Positions 41,288 through 52,548 are shown, counted from the first letter of the stretch. The stretch: DNA of 64,000 nt from Shewanella cyperi (GCF_017354985.1 NZ_CP071501.1:3325001-3389000); one strand, 5' to 3'. Notes: generated by a model from the letters alone, not told the origin. Made by a program: numbers and translations.

Positions 41288-42307
41288 CTACATTGCCAGT
41301 ACACGCACCTGCTCACCTTCACTGACCAACAGGCCGGCGGCAAGCTCGGGGCTCAGGATCACCTTGTCGTCGTTATCGTTTACCAGCAGATCGGCACTGC
41401 TGGCCCGGTAATCGGCCAACTTGGTATTGGACAAAATATAACAGCTGTCTGAAGCGGGCATCTCGCCTATGGTCACGGTCAGCAAGCGGCTCTCACGCAC
41501 GGAGCGGATATCGGCCAGGTTGCATTCCACTGTGGGGCCACCATCGAAAATGTCCACGTAACCGCGACAACGGAAACCTTCGGCCTGCAACAGACTGATG
41601 GCTGGACGGGTGTTGGTGTGCACCTCGCCTATGACCTTCTGGGCCTCTTCCGGTAACAGACAGACATAGACGGGGTTTCTGGGCATCATCTCAGCCATAA
41701 AGGCCTTCTGCCCCAGACCGGACAGATAATCGGCCTCGACAAAATCAATGCCGAGGAAGTGCTTCTGCAGCCAGCCATAGAAGGGCGAATGGCCGCTCTC
41801 ATCGCTGACACCGCGCATTTCGGCGATAACGGTTTCACCGAAGCGGGCGGCATGCTGGGCCAGGAACAGGAAACGGCTGCGGGACAACATACGGCCGTTA
41901 TTGTCACGGCGGTAGGAAGCACGCAGGAACAGGGTGCACAGTTCGGCGGCGCCGGTGTAGTCATGGCACAGGGTCAGGGTTTCCACCTCGTTGCGCACAT
42001 GGATCTGCTCCGAGTGATAGACCTCGGTACCCAAACGGTAGTGGTAGAAGGCATCTTCCATGCCGACGGCGGCTTCCAGGGCGCAGGTGCCCACCACATC
42101 GCCGGTGTCCGTGTCTTCCAGCACCATCAGATAGCCTTCATCGAAGGGGCGTTCCACTTCCTTGAGGAAGGACGCCTCGGAACGGGCAATCTTCTTCTGC
42201 AGCAACTCGTTGTTGACCGGCAAAGAGGTAAATCCATGGCCGGATTCCACGGCGATCTGGTAAAGCGCGTCAAAATCGCTGGATCGGATAGGACGTATGA
42301 TTAACAT
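41288..42307 (-). CDS. astA: Arginine N-succinyltransferase
   Basis: 339 residues. Transfers succinyl from succinyl-CoA to the alpha-amino group of arginine, the first step of the pathway. AstA-type blocks MLIIRPIRSSDFDALYQIA at the start, PVNNELLQKKI, and the GNAT-like core SGHSPFYGWLQKHFLGID. Length is that of E. coli AstA (344). AGGAG at 8 bases. Preceded by a 123-base gap with two hairpins and then astC. astB and astE are not in the window. Confidence 0.94.
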   Translation of the reverse strand: MLIIRPIRSSDFDALYQIAVESGHGFTSLPVNNELLQKKIARSEASFLKEVERPFDEGYLMVLEDTDTGDVVGTCALEAAVGMEDAFYHYRLGTEVYHSEQIHVRNEVETLTLCHDYTGAAELCTLFLRASYRRDNNGRMLSRSRFLFLAQHAARFGETVIAEMRGVSDESGHSPFYGWLQKHFLGIDFVEADYLSGLGQKAFMAEMMPRNPVYVCLLPEEAQKVIGEVHTNTRPAISLLQAEGFRCRGYVDIFDGGPTVECNLADIRSVRESRLLTVTIGEMPASDSCYILSNTKLADYRASSADLLVNDNDDKVILSPELAAGLLVSEGEQVRVLAM

Positions 42308-42344
42308 CTCTGTTTCTCCTCACTTGCACCCACTGCAACCCGGA

Positions 42345-42368
42345 CCGGCTACCCCAAGGGGTACCCGG
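42345..42368 (-). other. Hairpin in the astC-astA intergenic region (second)
   Basis: CCGG-c-TACCCC-AA-GGGGTA-c-CCGG, a near-perfect 10-bp stem with no T run; may stabilise or process the mRNA between the two genes. Confidence 0.45.
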
Positions 42369-42403
42369 CGTGTGCAGGGGGCTCAGCTTTTTGTTCCAGA
42401 ATC

Positions 42404-42423
42404 GGCAGGGACCGTGCCCTGCC
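42404..42423 (-). other. Hairpin directly after astC
   Basis: GGCAGGG/CCCTGCC with a 6-base loop, 8 bases past the astC stop. No T run, so likely an mRNA stability or processing element and not a strong terminator. Confidence 0.45.
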
Positions 42424-42430
42424 CAAGGAT

Positions 42431-44001
<1,571 letters not shown>

Positions 44002-45144
44002 TCAGAACAGGTCTATCTTGCGGTAATTCTGGGCCTTGAGACGCAGCACTTCCTGCTCGCTCAGCTCATAATAGTCATACATCAGACGTCGTTCCTGGGG
44101 TTCCAGCATCCTGGCTTCTTCCAACAACATCACCCGGATAAAACAACTGGCCTTGGCCAACAGTTTGGCATCCAATGACAACTCGGCAAAACTGGGTTGT
44201 TGATCCAATTCCCGCAGCAGATTGACCATGGGGCTGTCGGAGAACTTACACAGCTCCGGCAGCATCCAATTGAAGTGGCCTGCATACTCAAGCACCTGAT
44301 TGAGCAGCAGATCCGGCGGCAATTCGGTGGCCATAACGGCGTCGTATACCTCCTTGTCGCGGCTGGCACTCGCCTCCCGCAACCAGGTGCCCCAGAGTTT
44401 TTCAAAGGCGGCAGCGCAACAACCGAGCACGGCACAAGTTCCCAGCTGACTCATCATGGAAGTGCCATACAGCAGCGCCTCATTGCGCTCGTGCAGCTTG
44501 CCCAGCGCCTGGGCGGCACGGGCGGTCATGATGCAGTAGCGCCACAGTTTGCGGTTGGTCCACAGCAGACTGGTATGGCCGCTGGGCAGCCAGTTGCGCA
44601 GACAATAGTAAGGAATAAGGGTACGCAGGTTTTCCAGGCCGATAAAGTTCATCACCAGCTTGATGTCCACCACCCGCACATCGGCCCGCTGGGGGTGGCG
44701 CAGACGAAATGCAGGGCTGTTGACCATATTGGTGAGATCCCGCACCAGAAAGTGCAGATCGGAAATCAACAAGCGCATGCGATTGAATTCGGGATTGGCC
44801 AGATGCAGCATTTCCAGCAGCGACAGCTGGTTTTCGCTGAGGCCAATTTTCGGCAACAGGCGTTTGGGCTCCGCCAGATTCAGTTCAATGTCACGGGCAA
44901 CCGTATCTATCAGCTGGGCCGAAACGGCGTCGAATACCTCGCGGGCCTGCAATTGCTTTTGCAGGCGCTCGAATACCGCCGCCCGCTCGATTTCCAGCTT
45001 ATGGGCAGCGGCTTCCAGCTCAACATCGACCTCATCCAACACAGGCTGGTTCTTGAGCTTACCGACGATCAGCTGCTGATACAGCCTGCGCTCTATGGCG
45101 ATTACTTGTCCCGGTCTGATACCACCCGCTACTGATATTGCCAC
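44002..45144 (-). CDS. HDOD domain protein
   Basis: About 380 residues from GTG 45144 (GGAG 11 bases before); an in-frame ATG at 45228 is possible but has no ribosome site. A helical N-terminal half (QLIVGKLKNQPVL, coiled-coil-like) precedes the HDOD domain (about 135-340) with LENLRTLIPYY, YGTSMMSQLGT and related blocks. HDOD proteins in Shewanella are often linked to cyclic-di-GMP signalling or two-component systems; this one is alone, without EAL, GGDEF or receiver. No nuclease or phosphodiesterase metal site (His-Asp pair) is intact. Confidence 0.78.
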   Translation of the reverse strand: MAISVAGGIRPGQVIAIERRLYQQLIVGKLKNQPVLDEVDVELEAAAHKLEIERAAVFERLQKQLQAREVFDAVSAQLIDTVARDIELNLAEPKRLLPKIGLSENQLSLLEMLHLANPEFNRMRLLISDLHFLVRDLTNMVNSPAFRLRHPQRADVRVVDIKLVMNFIGLENLRTLIPYYCLRNWLPSGHTSLLWTNRKLWRYCIMTARAAQALGKLHERNEALLYGTSMMSQLGTCAVLGCCAAAFEKLWGTWLREASASRDKEVYDAVMATELPPDLLLNQVLEYAGHFNWMLPELCKFSDSPMVNLLRELDQQPSFAELSLDAKLLAKASCFIRVMLLEEARMLEPQERRLMYDYYELSEQEVLRLKAQNYRKIDLF

Positions 45145-45257
45145 CCTGACACCAACTCCAGTTACCAAAATGAATTCCAAGGGACGGCCGCCGGTCAACC
45201 AGGCAGCCCTAACGCACATTGTACGCAAAAAGTCTCTGCAATTTTAGCGTGTTGCAA

Positions 45258-45282
45258 ATAAAAAGCCCCGCGAATGCGGGGC
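45258..45282 (-). terminator. Terminator after the S9 peptidase
   Basis: 7-bp stem GCCCCGC/GCGGGGC with GAAT loop and a T run on the minus-strand transcript. Confidence 0.85.
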
Positions 45283-45288
45283 CTGTCA

Positions 45289-47769
45289 TTATTTGAGCTC
45301 GGCTTCAAACAGTTTGAAGATACGACGGTACTCGTCCAGCCAGCTTGATGGCTGACGGAAGCCGTGGGGCTCCACCGGGTAGATGGCGGTTTCAAACTGG
45401 GGTTTTTCCAGTTCAATCAGATGCTGCACCATGCGCACGCTGTCCTGGAAGAACACGTTATCATCCATTACCCCACTCATGATCAGCAGTGGTTTGTTGA
45501 GGCCCTGGGCATGCTCAATGGGAGAACTGCGCTCGTAAGCTATGGCATCATCATCGGGCGTGTTGAGAATGTTTGAGGTGTATGCCGCGTTGTAATGGGC
45601 CCAATCGGCCACAGGACGCAGGGCGGCACCGGCCTGGAACAACTCGGGCTCGGTGAACAGCGACATAAAGGTCAGGAAGCCGCCGTAGGAGCCACCATAG
45701 GTGCCAACCCGCTTGGGATCCACCTTGGCATTGGCCGCCAGCCAGCTTACGCCATCCTTGAGATCTTCCACTTCTGGATGCCCCATATTGCGGTAGATGG
45801 CGGTGCGCCAGTCACGGCCATAGCCCTTGGAGCCACGGTAGTCCATGTCCAGCACCACATAACCCTGTTGGGTCAGCAGGTTGTGGAACATGAACTCACG
45901 GAAATAGCCGGAGAAGCCGTAGTCGGCATTCTGCAGGTAACCGGCACCATGGTTGAACACCACGGCGGGATAGGTCTTGGCGCTGCTCGCATCATAGCCC
46001 TGTGGCAGGTATACCCTGGCGTGAACCTCGCCGGCACCATGGGTGGAAGGTACTGCCACCACATTGGGCGCCTGCCAGGGATAGGACTTGAAGGCGTCGC
46101 TGGTGTAATGGGTCAGCTGCTGCAACTCGCCGCCTATGGTCTGGACAAAGAGCTCACTGGGCTCGGTGCGGCGTGATGCGGTCAGCAGCAACTTGTCACC
46201 ATCCGGGCTCAAGACGTACTCCAGGTTGCCATCCCACTGGGTCAGCTGTTCGTCCTTACCGCTGTCCAGTGCCACCCGATACACATTGTAAATACCGGGA
46301 TGGTTCTTGTTGGCGCGGTAGTAGATGAACTTGTTGTCCGGGCTCAGGCTGATGTCGCTGACCACGAACTTCCCCTGGGTCAGGGCCTGTGCCTTGCCCC
46401 CCTGGGACTTGAGATACAGGTGTGAGAAGCCGGTTTCTTCGGACAGGTAATAGATACTGCCATCCGGCAGCCAGCCAAACTGGTTGTAGTCATAGTTGAC
46501 CCAGGCATCATCGTGCAGCCTGTGTTCTGTGACCAACTTGCCCTGCTCCAGTTTAACTTCGGCAATCCAGCGATCTTTGTTGTCCAGGGTCTCGAGCATC
46601 ACCAGCACCCGGTTTTCCGTGGGGTGCCACTGGATGGCGCTCTGACTCCAGCCCCAGTCCTGCATCAGCTGCACCTTACGCGGTGCCTTTTCACTCTTGT
46701 AGGTTTCACCCCTGGCCTTGGCGTTTTCCGCCTTAACCTTGGCCAGCACGTCCTCATCGAAGCCGGTCAAACCTTCAATGGTGACGTTGATCTGTTGGTG
46801 AGTCTTGAGATCCAGCACCACCAGACGCTCGCCGGGGGCCTTGTCTTCGGCAACCCGGGCACGCACGGGCACCGGGTCGACATATCCATCCTTGCCCAGG
46901 TAGTTGGGCATGATGTCGTGATCCTTGCGCCAGCTGTAATCCTTGTCGGTGAGCGACAGGAGGACATAGCGGCCATCGGGAGACAGACTCAGTTCGGATA
47001 CCACTTCACTGTCACCCAGGAACCAACTTTTGGCGCTCATGCTGGCATCTGCTGCCTGAAGCTTTTCCTGATAGGCCTGCTTGTCCTTGGCATTTTGCTG
47101 TTGCAGGGCCACGTAGTTGATCAGTCGGTGTTGCTGCTTGGCGATATAGCTCGATGGCTCCTGCACCCCCTGGGGCGCCTTGCTCATCTTGATATCGGCG
47201 AGTTGCTCGGTCAGACCTGTGTCGCCGTGGATGCGGAAAATGGCATCCCCCTGCCAATAGGCCAGATCGCCATTATTAAGGAAGCGTACCCCATCGATGG
47301 CGGTATTGGTCCGGGTCAGCTGGCGGATGCTGCCGTCGCTCAGGTTTTTAACGAACAGGTTGCCCTGATAAATGTAAGCCTTGCGCTGTTTGCCGTTGTC
47401 GAGCACGCCATCCTTCTGCGACGCCTGATGCAGCTCATCCAGGGCCAGCTCACGGGCCTCGCCGTTCAGCGCCTGCTGATAGTAGCTTGTCAACGGGGCA
47501 TTGCTGGCCTGGCGTTCAAAATACACAGAGCGGCCATCATCACTCCAGTAGGCACCCTTGGCGAAGATCCCCATCCAATCCGGGTTGGCCATGATCTGGT
47601 TCAGGGTCAGGGCTTGGTCAGCCTTGGGAGGGGTTGCCAGGGGCGGCAGGAAGTTGGCAGTCTGGGGCTTTTCGGAAGCCACCTTGGACGCGTCGGCCGT
47701 AGCGGCACAACCACTGAGTACCGCTAATGCCAGAGCACTGACAGCAAAGTGTTTTTTGAGGCTAATCAT
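45289..47769 (-). CDS. S9 prolyl oligopeptidase family lipoprotein
   Basis: 826 residues. Lipobox LSGC in the signal peptide gives a lipidated Cys near 21. A beta-propeller region (about 60-560) with blade motifs (FAKGAYWSDDGRSVYF, ELSLSPDGRYVLLSL, DISLSPDNKFIYY) restricts access to the C-terminal alpha/beta-hydrolase, which has the nucleophile elbow GGSYGGF (Ser694), Asp770 in GVMDDN and His802 in EPHGF. Likely cleaves short peptides in the envelope; similar to Shewanella S9 peptidases with DPP-type architecture. The pair ATG-ATG makes the exact start uncertain by one codon. Confidence 0.92.
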   Translation of the reverse strand: MISLKKHFAVSALALAVLSGCAATADASKVASEKPQTANFLPPLATPPKADQALTLNQIMANPDWMGIFAKGAYWSDDGRSVYFERQASNAPLTSYYQQALNGEARELALDELHQASQKDGVLDNGKQRKAYIYQGNLFVKNLSDGSIRQLTRTNTAIDGVRFLNNGDLAYWQGDAIFRIHGDTGLTEQLADIKMSKAPQGVQEPSSYIAKQQHRLINYVALQQQNAKDKQAYQEKLQAADASMSAKSWFLGDSEVVSELSLSPDGRYVLLSLTDKDYSWRKDHDIMPNYLGKDGYVDPVPVRARVAEDKAPGERLVVLDLKTHQQINVTIEGLTGFDEDVLAKVKAENAKARGETYKSEKAPRKVQLMQDWGWSQSAIQWHPTENRVLVMLETLDNKDRWIAEVKLEQGKLVTEHRLHDDAWVNYDYNQFGWLPDGSIYYLSEETGFSHLYLKSQGGKAQALTQGKFVVSDISLSPDNKFIYYRANKNHPGIYNVYRVALDSGKDEQLTQWDGNLEYVLSPDGDKLLLTASRRTEPSELFVQTIGGELQQLTHYTSDAFKSYPWQAPNVVAVPSTHGAGEVHARVYLPQGYDASSAKTYPAVVFNHGAGYLQNADYGFSGYFREFMFHNLLTQQGYVVLDMDYRGSKGYGRDWRTAIYRNMGHPEVEDLKDGVSWLAANAKVDPKRVGTYGGSYGGFLTFMSLFTEPELFQAGAALRPVADWAHYNAAYTSNILNTPDDDAIAYERSSPIEHAQGLNKPLLIMSGVMDDNVFFQDSVRMVQHLIELEKPQFETAIYPVEPHGFRQPSSWLDEYRRIFKLFEAELK

Positions 47770-47892
47770 CATGAGTCCTTGTTATTGTTATTCCCGCGGG
47801 ACAAATTTTTGCCGTCTGTTATATCACAGATGCGCGGGCATAGAGCCAGACAAAGACCAAAAAAGCGGGGAAAACTTGTAACAGGAATTGGC

Positions 47893-48462
47893 TCAGTGGC
47901 CGAGGAAATTGGCCAGCAGCTCGTGTCCCTGCTGCGTCAGAATGGATTCAGGGTGAAACTGCACCCCGTACAGCGGCAGCCGTTTGTGACTCATGGCCAT
48001 GATCTCACGCCCATGGACCGGGTCGTCATACCAGGCATCCAGGGTAAACTCACTTGGCAGGGATTCCACCAACAAGGAATGGTAACGGGTCACCCGCAGC
48101 GGCTGGGCAAGCCCTTGGAACAGACGCTCGCCGCAGTGGCTGATGTCGCTGGTCTTGCCATGCATCACCCGCTTGGCGCGCACCACCTTGGCACCAAATG
48201 CCTGGGCCATGGCCTGATGACCAAGACATACCCCGAGGATAGGCAGCTTATCGGCAAAATGCGCTATGGCAGCAAGGGAAATACCGGCCTCGTTGGGACT
48301 GCAGGGGCCAGGGGAGATCACCAGGTGAGTTGGCTTGAGGGCTTCGATGTCGCCAATCGTCAGCTCATCGTTGCGTTTGACAATGATCTCCTGCCCCAGC
48401 TGCTGAAAATACTGCACCAGGTTAAAGGTAAAGGAATCGTAATTGTCTATCATCAGCAACAT
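47893..48462 (-). CDS. pabA: Aminodeoxychorismate synthase component 2 (PabA)
   Basis: 189 residues from ATG 48462. Glutamine amidotransferase that supplies ammonia to PabB for 4-aminobenzoate (folate) synthesis; may also serve TrpE. Class I triad: Cys79 in LGVCLGHQ, His and Glu in VQFHPES (about 169 and 171). The whole length tracks E. coli PabA, including the [11 protein letters not shown] block, more than the TrpG type. The frame extends upstream to 48561 without ribosome sites. Monocistronic. Confidence 0.9.
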   Translation of the reverse strand: MLLMIDNYDSFTFNLVQYFQQLGQEIIVKRNDELTIGDIEALKPTHLVISPGPCSPNEAGISLAAIAHFADKLPILGVCLGHQAMAQAFGAKVVRAKRVMHGKTSDISHCGERLFQGLAQPLRVTRYHSLLVESLPSEFTLDAWYDDPVHGREIMAMSHKRLPLYGVQFHPESILTQQGHELLANFLGH

Positions 48463-48562
48463 GGCTGTGGCTGTCCCCATTTCGCTTGTTTTGCACGGCT
48501 GCCGGTGCAGGGCGCAGATGCTAACACAGTCGTGCTTAAGTATCACCCCGGCGAGCGGCAAT

Positions 48563-48587
48563 AAAAAAGCCGGCGACTGCCGGCTTT
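48563..48587 (-). terminator. Terminator after sspB
   Basis: 7-bp stem AGCCGGC/GCCGGCT with GACT loop, followed on the minus strand by six T. Confidence 0.85.
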
Positions 48588-48609
48588 CCGCGTGTTTATT
48601 ACGTTCGGG

Positions 48610-49053
48610 CTATTTGACCAGGGTCAGATGGCTGCGACGCTTGCTCTCTGGCTTGGGCGGCTCGCTGTCGGGATCGGGCTTTTGACTGTCAACCACGTCC
48701 AGCAGGGCGGCCTCATCCTCGTCGAGCAGGTAGGCATCTTCGGCATCAAACACTGTGCCGGCACCGTTTTCGCGGGCATAGATGGCCACTATGGAACCCA
48801 TGGGCAACACCACGTGCTGAGGGACACCGCCAAAACGGGCGTTGAATTCCACCGCATCATTGCCAATTTGCAGGTTACCCACGGCACCTGCGGCAATGTT
48901 AAGCACTATCTGGCCATCCTTCACATATTGCTGGGGGACCTGGGTGCCCTTGAAAAAGGCATCCACCACCACATGGGGCGTAAGCCGGTTGTCCATCAAC
49001 CAGTCATAATAGGCCCGCAACAGATAGGGACGGCTGGGTGTCAAAGGTTTCAT
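48610..49053 (-). CDS. sspB: Stringent starvation protein B (ClpXP adaptor)
   Basis: 147 residues. Delivers ssrA-tagged proteins to ClpXP. The folded ssrA-binding domain is about 1-110 (HVVVDAFFKGTQVPQQYV, VLNIAAGAVGNLQIGND); the acidic flexible linker and the ClpX-binding C-terminal tail (RRSHLTLVK) are present. TGATG overlap with sspA couples translation. In E. coli the same sspAB order exists, here downstream of petABC. Confidence 0.94.
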   Translation of the reverse strand: MKPLTPSRPYLLRAYYDWLMDNRLTPHVVVDAFFKGTQVPQQYVKDGQIVLNIAAGAVGNLQIGNDAVEFNARFGGVPQHVVLPMGSIVAIYARENGAGTVFDAEDAYLLDEDEAALLDVVDSQKPDPDSEPPKPESKRRSHLTLVK

Positions 49054-49682
49054 CACAGACCCATGCGCATTTCGCGCTCGGCTTCGGTGAGTGACGCCTT
49101 GAAGGAGTCACGCTCGAAAATGCGCGCCATGTAGGCCTTGATATCTTTGGCTATGCCGGTGTCCAGCTGAATACCCAGGGCAGGCAGACGCCACAGCAAG
49201 GGGCCCAGGTAACAATCGGCCAGACCGAATTCTTCGCTCATGAAGTAAGGCATTTCACCGAACAGGGGCGATATGGAGATCAGGCCTTCGCGCAGCTCCT
49301 TGCGGGCTGCATCGGCACGATCGCCCTTCTTGATGCGCTCGACCAGGGTATACCAGTCGGTGTCTATGCGGTGCATCATCAGGCGGCTTTGGCCACGGGA
49401 AACAGGATACACTGGCATCAGTGGCGGATGCGGGAAACGCTCGTCCAGGTATTCCATGATGATACGGGATTCGTACAGCACCAGCTCACGATCCACCAGG
49501 GTAGGCACTGAATTGTAAGGGTTCAGTTCCAGCAGATCTTCAGGCATGTCATTGGGATCGACCTGCAATACATCAACGGTTACCCCTTTTTCAGCCAACA
49601 CTATGCGCACTTGGTGGCTATACAGATCATCGGCGCCTGAGAACAGGGTCATGATAGAGCGTTTATTGGCAGCAAGAGCCAT
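49053..49682 (-). CDS. sspA: Stringent starvation protein A
   Basis: 209 residues. GST-fold protein that binds RNA polymerase and affects growth-phase and phage gene expression. Blocks SHQVRIVLAEKGV, YNSVPTLVDRELVLYES and MEYLDERFPHPPLMP agree with SspA. Start at 49682 (GGAGG 6 bases before); an earlier in-frame ATG lacks this. Overlaps sspB by 1 base. Lies after the petABC terminator. Confidence 0.94.
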   Translation of the reverse strand: MALAANKRSIMTLFSGADDLYSHQVRIVLAEKGVTVDVLQVDPNDMPEDLLELNPYNSVPTLVDRELVLYESRIIMEYLDERFPHPPLMPVYPVSRGQSRLMMHRIDTDWYTLVERIKKGDRADAARKELREGLISISPLFGEMPYFMSEEFGLADCYLGPLLWRLPALGIQLDTGIAKDIKAYMARIFERDSFKASLTEAEREMRMGL

Positions 49683-49708
49683 TGATACCCTCCAGAGTCG
49701 AAACAAAA

Positions 49709-49739
49709 TAAAAACAACGAGGGGCAGAGCCCCCCGTTG
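49709..49739 (-). terminator. Terminator after petABC
   Basis: Stem CAACGAGGGGC/GCCCCCCGTTG (one A-C mismatch), loop AGA, T-rich tail on the minus strand, between petC and sspA. Confidence 0.8.
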
Positions 49740-49777
49740 ACACTATGCAGATAAAGTATTTTACCCGCTATTGGTAC

Positions 49778-50473
49778 TTAGTGTACATCCTTCCAATATT
49801 CTTTCTTCAGCAGGTAAGCAATGATGAAGAAGATAAACAGGAAGCCCATCACCCACCAACCGAGCGCCTGACGCTCCAGTTTGACGGGTTCGGCTGAGTA
49901 CACCAGGAAGCCGGTGATGTCTTTGGCAACTTGGTCATACTCTTCAGCATTCAGCTTGCCACCGCTCGCAACGGTTTCACCGTGTTCATTTTTAACAGGA
50001 GTACCTTGCAGCTCCTGCAGCACGTGTGGCATGCCCACGGATGGGAACACAGTGTTGTTCACGCCGAAGGGACGGCTTGGGTCCTTATAGAAACCCTTGA
50101 GGTAGGAGTAAACCCAATCCTCACCGCGTACACGGGCCACCAGAGTCAGATCCGGAGGAGTAGCACCAAACCACTTGGCTGCATCTTTGGCTGGGATCGC
50201 GTTTTCCATCAGCTCACCGATTTTGGCACCGGTGAAGATGTTGTTGGCACGCATATCGTCCAAAGACACGCCCAGATCGGTCGCCACACGCTCATAGCGC
50301 TGATACTGGGTGCTGTGACAGCCAGAACAGTAGTGCTGGAACAGGTTCAGACCGCGCTGCAGTGACTCGGTGTCATGCAGATCAACGTTGGCCTTTTCGA
50401 GGTGCACATTGCCGCCGGAAGCAAACGCCAGAGCCGGCACCATGGCAACCAATGCAATCAGTAATTTTTTCAT
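49778..50473 (-). CDS. petC: Cytochrome c1 subunit of the bc1 complex
   Basis: 231 residues. Signal peptide about 1-19, haem c motif CSGCH (Cys49, Cys52, His53), a haem methionine in NAIPAKDAAKWFG/FPSVGMPHVL region, and a C-terminal anchor helix (about 203-224, WWVMGFLFIFFIIAYLL) followed by KKEYWKDVH. Accepts electrons from the Rieske protein and passes them to soluble cytochrome c. Joined to petB by a TAATG overlap. Confidence 0.94.
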   Translation of the reverse strand: MKKLLIALVAMVPALAFASGGNVHLEKANVDLHDTESLQRGLNLFQHYCSGCHSTQYQRYERVATDLGVSLDDMRANNIFTGAKIGELMENAIPAKDAAKWFGATPPDLTLVARVRGEDWVYSYLKGFYKDPSRPFGVNNTVFPSVGMPHVLQELQGTPVKNEHGETVASGGKLNAEEYDQVAKDITGFLVYSAEPVKLERQALGWWVMGFLFIFFIIAYLLKKEYWKDVH

Positions 50474-51687
50474 TAGTGTGTCACCCTCGTTGGAACTGGC
50501 TTGGTCTTTTCATTCTTGCTGTAGAGCCACAGCGCCAGGAAGAAACCAAAATAGGTGATAGTGAAAACACGGGCCGCAATGGTCAGGGTTGGTGTTGCAG
50601 GTACAGCACCCAGGTAACCCAGGATGACAAAGGAAACCGCAAACTGACCAATGTTCAGGCGATGCAGCATGCTGCGATAACGCACAGACTTCACCTTACA
50701 ACGATCCAGCCATGGCAGCACAAACAGTACCGCAATGGACAGACCCATCATCACCACACCGCCCAATTTGTTGGGAACGGCACGCAGAATGGCGTAGAAA
50801 GGAGTGAAGTACCATACGGGCGCGATGTGCTCAGGGGTCTTCATTGGGTTGGCAGCCTCAAAGTTAGGCGCCTCCAGGAAGTAACCACCGCCCTCAGGCA
50901 TGAAGAACATCACGTAGCAGAACACGATCAGGAAGCCGGCCACACCCAGGATATCCTTCACTGTGTAGTAAGGATGGAATGGGATGCCGTCCAGCGGCCA
51001 ACCGTTTTCGTCTTTGTTCTTCTTGATCTCGATACCGTCAGGGTTGTTTGAACCCACTTCGTGCAGGGCAATCAGGTGCAGGAACACCAGCACCACCAAC
51101 ACCAGCGGCAGGGCAATCACGTGCAGGGCGAAGAAACGGTTCAGGGTAGCGCCTGAAATCACGTAGTCACCACGGATCCACAGGGTCAGGTCATCACCGA
51201 TAACAGGGATAGCACCGAACAGGGAGATAATCACCTGGGCGCCCCAGTATGACATTTGTCCCCAAGGCAGCAGGTAACCCATGAAGGCTTCGGCCATCAA
51301 TACCAGGAAGATCAGCATACCGAACAGCCACAGCAGTTCGCGGGGCTTCTGGTAGGAACCGTAGATCAGACCACGGAACATATGCAGATACACCACCACG
51401 AAGAAGGCTGAGGCCCCGGTGGAGTGCATGTAGCGCAGCAGCCAGCCGTAATCCACATCACGCATGATGTATTCAACGGAAGCGAAGGCACCTTCGGCGG
51501 TTGGCACGTAGTTCATGGTCAACCAGATACCTGTCAGCAGCTGGTTAACCAGCACCAGCATGGCCAACGAGCCAAAGAAGTACCAGAAGTTGAAGTTGGT
51601 GGGTGTCGCATATTGGCCCACGTGACGGTTATAGGTGGCCGTCATCGGGATACGGGCGTCGATCCAATCGATCATGCTCTTGAACAT
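50473..51687 (-). CDS. petB: Cytochrome b subunit of the bc1 complex
   Basis: 404 residues. Eight membrane helices; helix B and D histidines in RYMHSTGASAFF and FALHVIALPLVLV bind haems bL and bH, and the quinol site motif PEWY occurs here as PVWYFTPFY. Single-chain cytochrome b with the C-terminal domain, as in proteobacterial bc1. Starts with the overlapping stop of petA. Confidence 0.95.
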   Translation of the reverse strand: MFKSMIDWIDARIPMTATYNRHVGQYATPTNFNFWYFFGSLAMLVLVNQLLTGIWLTMNYVPTAEGAFASVEYIMRDVDYGWLLRYMHSTGASAFFVVVYLHMFRGLIYGSYQKPRELLWLFGMLIFLVLMAEAFMGYLLPWGQMSYWGAQVIISLFGAIPVIGDDLTLWIRGDYVISGATLNRFFALHVIALPLVLVVLVFLHLIALHEVGSNNPDGIEIKKNKDENGWPLDGIPFHPYYTVKDILGVAGFLIVFCYVMFFMPEGGGYFLEAPNFEAANPMKTPEHIAPVWYFTPFYAILRAVPNKLGGVVMMGLSIAVLFVLPWLDRCKVKSVRYRSMLHRLNIGQFAVSFVILGYLGAVPATPTLTIAARVFTITYFGFFLALWLYSKNEKTKPVPTRVTH

Positions 51688-52277
51688 TATGCATTCCCTC
51701 CGTCGACACCTATGATGACGTTGGCGTCATCCAGGTATTGGTGTGGTGGAATCACCAGGTTCAATGGAGCGGGTACGCCCTGGAACACGCGGCCGGCCAT
51801 ATCGAACTTGGAACCGTGGCATGGACAGAAAAAGCCTGAAGACACACCTTCAACCTGCTCACCGAAAGAATCCGGCAGATAGGTGGGTGAACATCCCAAG
51901 TGAGTACAGATACCTACGGCAATGAAGTACTCTGGCTTGATGGAGCGCACACCGTTCTTGGCGTACTCTGGTTGTTGCTCTTCTTCAGAGGCAGGATCAC
52001 GCAGCTGATTTTCATGAACTGGCAGCTCTTTCAGTACCGCTTCGGTACGGCGGACCACCCATACGGGCTTACCGCGCCACTCAACACGAATCAACTGGCC
52101 TGGTTCCAGCTTACTGATATTTACTTCTACCGGCGCACCTGCAGCTTTCGCTTTGGCGCTCGGATTCCATGACTTAATAAAAGGAACCGCGGCCGCGACG
52201 GCACCTGCACCACCAACGACGGCGGTTGCGGCTGTCAGGAATCTGCGACGTCCGGTATCGACTGGCGCATTGCTCAT
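51687..52277 (-). CDS. petA: Ubiquinol-cytochrome c reductase Rieske iron-sulfur subunit
   Basis: 196 residues. Twin-arginine-type N-terminus (GRRRFLTAATAVVGG) with an anchor helix and the two iron-sulfur loops CTHLGC and CPCHGS. Carries the 2Fe-2S cluster of the bc1 complex. Start at 52277 (GGAG at about 10 bases); ATG two codons up also possible. First gene of petABC, with a 314-base region to hflC. Confidence 0.94.
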   Translation of the reverse strand: MSNAPVDTGRRRFLTAATAVVGGAGAVAAAVPFIKSWNPSAKAKAAGAPVEVNISKLEPGQLIRVEWRGKPVWVVRRTEAVLKELPVHENQLRDPASEEEQQPEYAKNGVRSIKPEYFIAVGICTHLGCSPTYLPDSFGEQVEGVSSGFFCPCHGSKFDMAGRVFQGVPAPLNLVIPPHQYLDDANVIIGVDGGNA

Positions 52278-52548
52278 CCACATATCTCCCAGAGGGTGTT
52301 GGAATTTTTGTTTTATCAAGACCTTAGCATGAGATAAATCCCAGATACCAAGATCAAAGTTTTAGGCGGGGCTCATTATAGCGAAAAACCAGAGCCAGAT
52401 CATAGTTAAAAGACGTTGGGGGCGGGACTTGAATTGCGATTTTTTGAGCTTGAGTGCAAAAAACGTATTTAATGTTGAATTAATTTAACTGACTACTTGT
52501 TATCGGTGGCCAATCGCGCTTGGTCACTTTTAAGTCAATGGCATGCAT

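Noticed and set aside
46513-47727. 404-codon frame opposite the S9 peptidase
   Set aside because: Antisense shadow without ribosome site.
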